Shown here one piece after another: positions 6,921 to 12,142 of a DNA stretch of 14,922 nucleotides. The notes under the pieces are model-generated. The model saw only the letters and a list, made by a program, of their open reading frames with translations, was not told where the DNA came from and did no database searches. The stretch comes from an uncultured Lachnospiraceae bacterium (GTDB lineage Bacteria; Bacillota; Clostridia; Lachnospirales; Lachnospiraceae): assembly GCA_902803245.1 (NCBI GenBank), contig CADCPJ010000360.1, positions 1 to 14,922 on the forward strand, given 5' to 3'. The position numbers and the translations under genes are program-made. Positions within the stretch are counted from its first letter, which is position 1; each line of letters opens with the position of its first letter.

Positions 6921-7664
6921 CTATACTTGCTCACCTTTTGCAAGGTAATTCCTGATAAATTCCCGCTCCTTGGGGCTTACGGCGGCCTTCTCAAGAAGGT
7001 CCGGCCTCCGCAGGGCTGTCCGGATCAGGGACTGCTCCCTCCTCCAGGCGTCCACCTTGGCGTGGTCGCCGCTAAGCAGGATCGGCGGCACCTCGCGCCC
7101 GTTCCACACCGGGGGTCTGGAATACTGCGGAAATTCGAGGAGGCCGTCGCTTAAGGAGTCCCCTTCGGCGGACTCCATGTTGTGAAGCACCCCCGGGATC
7201 ATGCGCGAGATCGCGTCAATCATGCACATCGCGGGCAGTTCCCCGCCCGTAAGCACGAAATCCCCGATGGAGATGTTATCCGTCACGATCTCATCGAGCA
7301 CCCTCTCGTCAATGCCCTCGTAGTGCCCGCACAGGAAAATGATTCCTCTCTCCACGGCGAACTCCTTCGCCATGGACTGGTTAAAGACCGGGCCCTGCGG
7401 AGTCAGGTAAATGACGCGCGGTTTGTAGTCGAGCCCTTCCGTGATCGCCCTGAAGCAGTCGTAGACCGGCTGGGCCTGCATGACCATCCCGGCGCCTCCG
7501 CCGTACGGATAGTCGTCCGTCTTCCCGTGCCTGCTGTTCGTGTAGTCCCTTATATTGACGGCCTCAAGGTGTATGAGGCCCTCCTCGATGGCCCTCCCGG
7601 TGATACTCATACCGAGCCCGTTCCGGATCATGTCCGGAAACAGCGTCATCACATAGCAGTCCAT
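6921..7664 (-). CDS. trmD: tRNA (guanine-N1-)-methyltransferase
   Basis: SAM-dependent enzyme that makes m1G37 in tRNAs reading codons that begin with C, preventing +1 frameshifts. It has 247 residues, normal for the family. Signatures: MTLFPDMIRNGLGMSITGRA at the N-terminus, DDYPYGGGAGMVM, YLTPQGPVFNQ, CGHYEGIDERV and SIGDFVLTGGELPAM forming the trefoil-knot SAM site, and EFPQYSRPPVWNG. The ATG at 7664 lies 2 bases after the rimM stop, with GGAGGT inside the rimM 3' end, so the two are tightly coupled. Confidence 0.98.
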   Translation of the reverse strand: MDCYVMTLFPDMIRNGLGMSITGRAIEEGLIHLEAVNIRDYTNSRHGKTDDYPYGGGAGMVMQAQPVYDCFRAITEGLDYKPRVIYLTPQGPVFNQSMAKEFAVERGIIFLCGHYEGIDERVLDEIVTDNISIGDFVLTGGELPAMCMIDAISRMIPGVLHNMESAEGDSLSDGLLEFPQYSRPPVWNGREVPPILLSGDHAKVDAWRREQSLIRTALRRPDLLEKAAVSPKEREFIRNYLAKGEQV

Positions 7665-7666
7665 AT

Positions 7667-8170
7667 TCAGACCTCCGGGAGGACGCGGACGGTGATGATC
7701 CCCTCGTCCATGTCTTTATTCAGGATAAATTCCTCCACGGCGGGAAGGAGCACGTCCGGCCTGCCGGGCACGGAGATCACGTAGACCCCGTTCGCGCCCG
7801 TCTGCAGGATGTCCTTCAGTACACCGAGCTTCGTCCCGTCCTCAAGACAGACGTCAAGACCCACCAGGTCGCCCACAAAATACTCCCCCTCGTCAAGGGG
7901 GATGGCATCCTCGCGTCTCACATAGAGCTCCGTGCTCCGGAGCTTCTCCGCCTCCTCGATGCGGTCGATGCCTTTGAATTTGAGAATCGGCCGCCCCTTG
8001 AAGAACTTGACCGACTCAATTTCAAGCTGCTCGGCATCCTCCGCATCCGCCGTGAGAACATACTTCAGTTCACAAAAGCGCTCCGGATCGTCCGTGGTCG
8101 GAAAGAGGTTTACTTCTCCCTTTAATCCGTGCGGCTTCGTTATCACGCCGACCATGAGTCTCTTCAGCAT
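7667..8170 (-). CDS. rimM: 16S rRNA processing / 30S maturation protein RimM
   Basis: Assembly factor for the head of the 30S subunit that contacts protein S19. It has 167 residues, normal length. The N-terminal RimM domain begins LMVGVITKPHGLKGEVNLFPTTDDPERF; the C-terminal PRC-barrel-like part contains GEYFVGDLVGLDV and ends with VLLPAVEEFILNKDMDEGIITV. The ATG at 8170 follows AAGGGG 5 bases upstream. It lies between khpA and trmD, the classic arrangement. Confidence 0.97.
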   Translation of the reverse strand: MLKRLMVGVITKPHGLKGEVNLFPTTDDPERFCELKYVLTADAEDAEQLEIESVKFFKGRPILKFKGIDRIEEAEKLRSTELYVRREDAIPLDEGEYFVGDLVGLDVCLEDGTKLGVLKDILQTGANGVYVISVPGRPDVLLPAVEEFILNKDMDEGIITVRVLPEV

Positions 8171-8192
8171 AGACGCCCCTTCGCCTCACATC

Positions 8193-8420
8193 TCACATGA
8201 TATCGACGACAACCTTCTTGTCGCTCTTCGTGGATGCAGCTTTCACAACGGCGCGGATGGCCTTGGCTATGCGGCCCTGTCTGCCGATCACTTTTCCCAT
8301 GTCCGACGGGTCAACCGTGAGCTCGACAACGATCTCATCTCCCTCTTCCCGCTCGGTGACCTGCACCTTGTCGGGGTTGTCGACGAGCGCTTTCGCCATC
8401 ACTTCGACCAACTCTTTCAT
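8193..8420 (-). CDS. khpA: KH-domain RNA-binding protein KhpA (YlqC)
   Basis: Small single KH-domain RNA-binding protein of 75 residues. In other Firmicutes KhpA pairs with KhpB (Jag/EloR) and affects cell elongation and sRNA binding. The KH core is MGKVIGRQGRIAKAIRAVVK, with the GxxG loop GRQG at residues 46-49. The ATG at 8420 follows GGAGGA. It stands between rpsP and rimM as in most Firmicutes; its partner khpB is not in this window. Confidence 0.95.
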   Translation of the reverse strand: MKELVEVMAKALVDNPDKVQVTEREEGDEIVVELTVDPSDMGKVIGRQGRIAKAIRAVVKAASTKSDKKVVVDIM

Positions 8421-8441
8421 AGCTGTTCCTCCGTCCGCTTC

Positions 8442-8684
8442 TTACTTCCCGATGCCGGCGATCTTGAGGAGCTTGGCAACTTCAGCTGTGGGCTGTGCGC
8501 CGTTCGCGAGCCACTTCTTCGCAGCTTCCTCGTCAATCTTGTAAGCGCTCGGATCCTGAGTCGGGTCAGACCAGCCGATCTCCTCGATGAAGCGGCCGTC
8601 TCTGGGGGATCTGGAATCCGCGACGACGATGCGGTAGATCGGAGCCTTCTTTTTGCCCATTCTTCTCAGTCTCATTTTTACCAT
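8442..8684 (-). CDS. rpsP: 30S ribosomal protein S16
   Basis: Small-subunit protein of 80 residues. It shows the family signature [19 protein letters not shown] followed by [18 protein letters not shown]; normal length. The ATG at 8684 follows a strong AAGGAGGT with 9-base spacing. A 154-base gap separates it from ffh; this holds a weak terminator and a small perfect hairpin just before the ribosome binding site, so rpsP expression may be tuned apart from ffh. I found no convincing promoter in that gap. Confidence 0.98.
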   Translation of the reverse strand: MVKMRLRRMGKKKAPIYRIVVADSRSPRDGRFIEEIGWSDPTQDPSAYKIDEEAAKKWLANGAQPTAEVAKLLKIAGIGK

Positions 8685-8707
8685 GGTGTAATAACCTCCT
8701 TAAACTG

Positions 8708-8722
8708 TGCATGTTCCATGCA
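8708..8722 (-). promoter_or_regulatory. Small hairpin in the rpsP leader
   Basis: TGCATG (8708-8713) and CATGCA (8717-8722) form a perfect 6-bp stem with a 3-base loop, ending about 10 bases upstream of the rpsP ribosome binding site. No T-run follows, so it is not a terminator; it could affect translation or mRNA stability. Confidence 0.4.
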
Positions 8723-8795
8723 TTCTTATCTATCTATACCCGCATTGCGAACTGAAGTGCTTCTCTGACAATTCGCCTGCTGTATATGCAATTGT

Positions 8796-8817
8796 AAAAG
8801 CGGCGTGTTTTTCGCCG
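8796..8817 (-). terminator. Weak terminator after ffh
   Basis: On the minus strand CGGCG and CGCCG (8817-8813 and 8805-8801) form a 5-bp GC stem with a 7-base A-rich loop, followed one base later by TTTT. It starts about 20 bases after the ffh stop. The stem is short, so it is probably a partial terminator. Confidence 0.45.
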
Positions 8818-8838
8818 GGGCGTTCTTATGAAAAATGG

Positions 8839-10194
8839 TCAGAACGGAAGCTTCATTCCCCTGAAGAGTCCCGCCCCGCCCCGGCGGCCTCCTCTACCCA
8901 TGCCCGGCATCTGCTTCATCATCTTTCTGGCCTGCTCAAACTGCTTGACCAGGCGGTTGACCTCGCTGATGTCGACGCCCGCACCGGACGCGATGCGCTT
9001 CTTTCTGGAGACGTTGAGGAGATCGGGATTGGATCTCTCCTCCGGCGTCATCGACAGGATGATCGCCTCCGTGCGCTTCATCTGCTTCTCGTCCACCATG
9101 TCCGAGATCTCTGAGGCCTTGCTTCCGACTCCGGGGAGCATGGACAGGATGCTCTCGATGCCACCCATCTTCTTCATCTGCTCCATCGACGTCAGGTAAT
9201 CGTCAAACCCGAAGGACGCCTTCCGGAACTTCTTCTCCATCTCGGCGGCTTTCGTCTCGTCCATGGCGGCCTGGGCCTTCTCGATGAGGGTCATGACATC
9301 GCCCATGCCGAGGATCCGGTCCGCCATCCTCTCTGGATAGAACTGCTCGAGGTCCTCGAGCTTTTCTCCCATGCCGATGTACAGGAGAGGCTTTCCGGTC
9401 GAGGACTTCACGGACAGCGCCGCGCCGCCTCTCGTGTCGCCGTCGCACTTCGTGAGAATGATGCCGTCAATTCCCACTTTGTAGGTGAAGGTCTTCGCGA
9501 CGTTCACGGCCTCCTGGCCGGTCATCGCGTCGACCACGAGCACCGTGTAGTCGACCCGGATCTCCTTCTTGATGTTCTTCAGCTCCTTCATCATGTCGTC
9601 ATCGATCTGGAGACGTCCCGCAGTATCGATGAGGACGACGTTGTAGGAGTTCTCCTCCGCATGGGAAATGGCTGCCTTGGCAATATCCACAGGATTCTTC
9701 CTGTCCCCCATTGTGAAGACCGGCACTCCCACCTTCGCGCCGTTGGTCTCGAGCTGTTTGATCGCGCCGGGCCGGTAGACGTCACAGGCCACGAGCAGAG
9801 GCCGCTTTCCGCGGCTCTTCAGCTTTCCGGCGAGCTTGGCGGCCGTCGTCGTTTTCCCGGAGCCCTGGAGACCTGCCATCATGATGACGGTCATCCCGCC
9901 GGAATTCAGCGGAATCTCCGTCGTCTCGGAGCCCATCAGCTCGATGAGCTCGTCGTGTACGATCTTGATCACCGTCTGCGCAGGGTTGAGGCCGTTCATC
10001 ACGTCCTCGCCGATCGCTTTTTGTTCCACCTGGTAGATGAAGTTCTTCACCGTCTTGAAATTGACGTCTGCCTCGAGGAGAGCCATCTTGACTTCCTTCA
10101 TGGCATCGTGGACGTCGCTCTCGGTGAGCCGTCCCTTGCTCCGGAGCTGCTTGAATACCCCTTGCAGTTTATCTGTCAGGCTTTCAAATGCCAT
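8839..10194 (-). CDS. ffh: Signal recognition particle protein Ffh (SRP54)
   Basis: GTPase that binds signal sequences of nascent proteins and, with SRP RNA and FtsY, delivers ribosomes to the membrane. It has 451 residues, normal. N domain about 1-95; G domain with the P-loop GLQGSGKTT (108-116), DVYRPGA, DTAGR (190-194), and TKCDGDTRGG (248-257), where TKLD is more usual; M domain about 300-435, Met-rich, with a Gly/Arg-rich tail near the C-terminus. The ATG at 10194 follows GGAGGAAG. It lies downstream of ylxM and upstream of rpsP, the standard order. Confidence 0.98.
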   Translation of the reverse strand: MAFESLTDKLQGVFKQLRSKGRLTESDVHDAMKEVKMALLEADVNFKTVKNFIYQVEQKAIGEDVMNGLNPAQTVIKIVHDELIELMGSETTEIPLNSGGMTVIMMAGLQGSGKTTTAAKLAGKLKSRGKRPLLVACDVYRPGAIKQLETNGAKVGVPVFTMGDRKNPVDIAKAAISHAEENSYNVVLIDTAGRLQIDDDMMKELKNIKKEIRVDYTVLVVDAMTGQEAVNVAKTFTYKVGIDGIILTKCDGDTRGGAALSVKSSTGKPLLYIGMGEKLEDLEQFYPERMADRILGMGDVMTLIEKAQAAMDETKAAEMEKKFRKASFGFDDYLTSMEQMKKMGGIESILSMLPGVGSKASEISDMVDEKQMKRTEAIILSMTPEERSNPDLLNVSRKKRIASGAGVDISEVNRLVKQFEQARKMMKQMPGMGRGGRRGGAGLFRGMKLPF

Positions 10195-10225
10195 CGGTTC
10201 TCTTCCTCCGTCGTCCTGTCCGCCC

Positions 10226-10271
10226 TAAAAAGGGCGCAGGCCTCACGCGCGCATGAGGACTGGCCTTTGCG
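10226..10271 (-). terminator. Hairpin with T-run between ylxM and ffh
   Basis: On the minus strand a long imperfect hairpin (CCTCA/TGAGG around a GC-rich loop, extended by AGG/CCT and CGC/GCG) is followed by CCCTTTTT. It sits in the 99-base gap between the ylxM stop and the ffh start. It looks like an intrinsic terminator or attenuator that would lower ffh relative to ylxM; no separate ffh promoter is evident downstream of it. Confidence 0.65.
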
Positions 10272-10293
10272 TCTCCTTAAAAACCAAAACGCT

Positions 10294-10608
10294 TCACAGC
10301 TCTTCGAGGATCTCGTCGCTTAATGTCCGGATCTCGTCGTCGCCGCTCAGCTCGCGGATGCGTTCCGCCTTCTTCTTGATCAGCAGGAACTTCTGCACGA
10401 GCCCCAGCTTCTCCTCATAGGAATTAAGAAGTCTGCCGCAGCGGCGCACCATGTCGTGGACTCCCTGGCGGCTCACTCCGTGCTCGCTTGCGACTTCTCC
10501 TAAGGAGCAGTCGCACAGCACTACTTCCTCGAAAATCTGTCTCTGCTTTTCGGTGAGAAGCTCGCCGTAGAAGTCAAAAAGAAGGGCATCCTCATAGATT
10601 TTTTCCAT
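10294..10608 (-). CDS. ylxM: YlxM/P13-family helix-turn-helix protein (UPF0122)
   Basis: Small protein encoded next to ffh in Firmicutes. YlxM has been linked to the signal recognition particle in streptococci and resembles sigma-factor region 4. It has 104 residues from MEKIYEDALLFDFYGELLTEKQ. The HTH segment is about CSLGEVASEHGVSRQGVHDMV (33-53), followed by a charged C-terminal helix. Two further in-frame ATGs lie at 10623 and 10620, but the promoter -10 box covers them; the chosen ATG follows TGAGG. The promoter at 10619-10648 puts the predicted RNA start only a few bases before this ATG. It is the first gene of the large minus-strand cluster. Confidence 0.92.
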   Translation of the reverse strand: MEKIYEDALLFDFYGELLTEKQRQIFEEVVLCDCSLGEVASEHGVSRQGVHDMVRRCGRLLNSYEEKLGLVQKFLLIKKKAERIRELSGDDEIRTLSDEILEEL

Positions 10609-10618
10609 AACGTGCCTC

Positions 10619-10648
10619 ATCATAACCGATTGCGGTCTCCGCTGTCAA
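10619..10648 (-). promoter_or_regulatory. Promoter of the ylxM-ffh cluster
   Basis: On the minus strand TTGACA (10648-10643), 18-base spacer, TATGAT (10624-10619). It is the only strong promoter upstream of ylxM. The -10 box ends just 10 bases before the ylxM ATG, so the transcript would have an extremely short 5' leader. Confidence 0.7.
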
Positions 10649-10752
10649 GTCTTTTTCCTTTACAACCCGTGAACTTTTTTCTCTGTGATTATTTCCGCTC
10701 ACAGGCCGCTGTCTTTATACCCCCGCACTCTGTCTGCCCTGTCCCCGCTGCC

Positions 10753-10782
10753 TTTTTGCTCACCCTGCGGATGGGACGCACT
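10753..10782. repeat. 30-nt direct repeat, copy 1 (CRISPR-like unit)
   Basis: Thirty bases, containing GCTCACCCTGCGGATGGGAC, are identical to those at 10814-10843. The start-to-start distance is exactly 61 bases, leaving a 31-base unrelated sequence between the copies. The unit has internal dyads (CCC/GGG and TGCG/CGCA). Confidence 0.9.
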
Positions 10783-10813
10783 CCATGCTTCTTCGCATCA
10801 TCCAACAGTTCTG

Positions 10814-10843
10814 TTTTTGCTCACCCTGCGGATGGGACGCACT
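10814..10843. repeat. 30-nt direct repeat, copy 2 (CRISPR-like unit)
   Basis: Identical to copy 1 over all 30 bases, with different flanks on both sides. A degenerate third copy in the same 61-base register may lie at 10692-10721 (13 of 30 positions match, including the six-base run GCTCAC). The AT-rich stretch to the right would be the leader side if the unit is read on the minus strand. No cas gene is in the window. Confidence 0.9.
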
Positions 10844-10986
10844 GCCCCTCTCCCGTCGGTTTTGTTTCAAATAAGTGACGTGTGATGTTTTTTTGTTTAA
10901 ACCATGTCAATTATGTGATATGTTTTTGGTATGAAAATCTTATTCGAACTGCACCACATCGCACAGCCATCAAAGGAGGCACCTAC

Positions 10987-11886
10987 ATGAAGCACTTGAA
11001 CAATGCAGTCCGCGCAGTAAGAACCCGTCTCGTTTTCGGCTTTCTCCTCTCACTGATCCTTGCGGTCAGTTTCTCCGCCGTCACTGCGTCGGCGTCCGTT
11101 AAGTACAACAACAGCTTCAAAAAGAAGAACCGCTATGTTGTCACCTGCAATCACCACTACGACAACACCTACAACACGCTGGCCAAGTGCGACACGCCAA
11201 AGGAGGCAAGGGAGCGGATCCGGAAGGAGCCCCTCGGAACCCGCGGACAGTGGTACGTCTGGGACAGCAAGGAAAAAAAGATCGTCTGGCCCGATCTTTC
11301 AACCGACAAAAAGAAGATCAGCAAAATAGTCCAGTGGTCCGTCGCGGTGGGGAAGGATGCCAGACACGGGTATGACACGGAGGGGGAGCGCTTTTCAAAC
11401 GGCTGCGACCTCAAGTGGAAGCGCTGGGGGAAATGCGGCGACTACGGATGTTCACCGCTTGTCGAGACCCCCTTCGAGCTCTTCGGTTTCTTCAACATGC
11501 GGACCTTTGCGTGGAACCACCATCTGACCTATTACACGAGCGACCGCTTAGGGCCCCTGCGCGGGTTCAACGCCAACAACATCGTCCCCGTGCTGAGGAA
11601 ATCAAAGAAGTTCAAGGAGCTGACCTCCGATTACATGAGAAGGGGAAAGTCCATGCTGCAGCCGGGCGACATCATCGTCAACTCCAACCAGACGCACTGC
11701 GCGATTGTCGTGACCGATCACCGCATCGTGGAAGGCAACCTCAACGAGAACGGCCTGGAATTCCAGCGCAGCAAACCCGGCGACCAGCGGGGAGGATACG
11801 AGCTCAGCATCAGCCATTACTCAAATCCCAACTTCTATTTCTACAGGCAGATCTATTACGTGTTCCGCCCGAAGACCGGGAGATGA
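10987..11886 (+). CDS. Secreted NlpC/P60-like cysteine peptidase
   Basis: Probable exported cell-wall or substrate-cleaving hydrolase. It has 299 residues. The N-terminus carries a long signal peptide: a basic start, a hydrophobic core at about 15-31, and an ASA cleavage site after A36. Residues 37-110 form a basic Lys-rich segment of unknown function. From about 113 the sequence follows an NlpC/P60-like papain-fold pattern: VQWSVAVGKDARHGYD, catalytic-type C155 in CGDYGCSPLV, then LQPGDIIVNSNQTHCAIVV with H237 and IVEGNLNENG with a polar third residue (N251 or nearby). The usual YDCSS around the cysteine is here YGCSP, and there are additional cysteines at 140, 150 and 238. The ATG at 10987 follows AAAGGAGG with 7-base spacing; the open frame upstream of it lacks such a site. 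Terminators at 11976-12013 close the unit. Confidence 0.75.
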   Translation: MKHLNNAVRAVRTRLVFGFLLSLILAVSFSAVTASASVKYNNSFKKKNRYVVTCNHHYDNTYNTLAKCDTPKEARERIRKEPLGTRGQWYVWDSKEKKIVWPDLSTDKKKISKIVQWSVAVGKDARHGYDTEGERFSNGCDLKWKRWGKCGDYGCSPLVETPFELFGFFNMRTFAWNHHLTYYTSDRLGPLRGFNANNIVPVLRKSKKFKELTSDYMRRGKSMLQPGDIIVNSNQTHCAIVVTDHRIVEGNLNENGLEFQRSKPGDQRGGYELSISHYSNPNFYFYRQIYYVFRPKTGR

Positions 11887-11896
11887 GCTTAAAGGA

Positions 11897-11919
11897 AGCT
11901 TCTTCTAAAAGAAGAAGCT
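11897..11919. repeat. Perfect 10-bp inverted repeat after the peptidase gene
   Basis: AGCTTCTTCT (11897-11906) and AGAAGAAGCT (11910-11919) form a perfect hairpin with an AAA loop 11 bases after the stop. No T-run follows. It could be an mRNA-stabilising stem. Confidence 0.7.
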
Positions 11920-11947
11920 CTGAAGCCGCTCAAAGCCGCGACGGGCT

Positions 11948-11970
11948 CCCCCGATCTAAGGTCGGGGGCA
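11948..11970. repeat. GC-rich hairpin CCCCCGA/TCGGGGG
   Basis: CCCCCGA and TCGGGGG enclose a 7-base loop (TCTAAGG). The stem and a nearby GC-rich flank resemble the subterminal hairpins of IS200/IS605-type elements, but no transposase is present, so the resemblance is only suggestive. Confidence 0.5.
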
Positions 11971-11975
11971 GAAGA

Positions 11976-12013
11976 AGAGGAAGAGGGTTCATTCCCTCCT
12001 CCTCTTTTCTTTC
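11976..12013 (+). terminator. Strong terminator after the secreted peptidase gene
   Basis: AGAGGAAGAGGG (11976-11987) pairs with CCCTCCTCCTCT (11994-12005) with one mismatch and a 6-base loop, followed by TTTTCTTT. It lies about 90 bases after the stop at 11886 and upstream of the next gene's promoter. Confidence 0.85.
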
Positions 12014-12037
12014 TGTAAGAATCCCCCACTGATATAT

Positions 12038-12065
12038 TTGAGAGTTGCCGAAGCTATGCTATAAT
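12038..12065 (+). promoter_or_regulatory. Promoter of the SpoIIE-family phosphatase gene
   Basis: TTGAGA (12038-12043), 16-base spacer, TATAAT (12060-12065) with TG one base before the -10 box (extended -10). The leader is about 70 bases and ends in AAGGAGG before the GTG start at 12143. Confidence 0.8.
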
Positions 12066-12142
12066 AATCGCAGTCATCTTTTTATCATTTAAGGAAAGGC
12101 GTTTGCCGTTTTCTACCCAGGGCAGTTCAAGGAGGAACGGGT

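Larger units (their letters stand above)
10609..10986. other. Divergent intergenic region
   Basis: This 378-base stretch between ylxM and the plus-strand secreted peptidase has no gene I can support. Its left end is the ylxM promoter, its centre holds the 30-base direct repeats (10753-10843), and its right part from about 10855 to 10945 is AT-rich with T-runs. A ribosome binding site (AAAGGAGG) at about 10973-10980 serves the gene at 10987. I found no strong plus-strand promoter; TATGAA-like boxes near 10930 are weak. A perfect minus-strand TTGACA lies at 10905-10910 without a good -10 at the usual distance. Confidence 0.7.

Noticed and set aside
8685..8795. Possible rpsP promoter (TTGTCA and TATAGA boxes)
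   Set aside because: The two boxes are 27 bases apart, too far to work as one promoter, and TATAGA has no -35 at 16-18 bases.
10612..10878. Plus-strand open frame of 88 codons across the direct repeats
   Set aside because: No ribosome binding site, and the repeat is read twice as the same short peptide; the signal there is the DNA repeat, not coding.
10882..10986. N-terminal extension of the secreted peptidase by 35 residues
   Set aside because: The signal peptide and ribosome binding site both place the start at 10987; the upstream part covers the untranslated leader.
11884..12032. A 49-codon frame beginning ATGA over the stop of the secreted peptidase
   Set aside because: It runs through three hairpins including the terminator, has no ribosome binding site of its own and a biased Ser/Arg/Lys composition.
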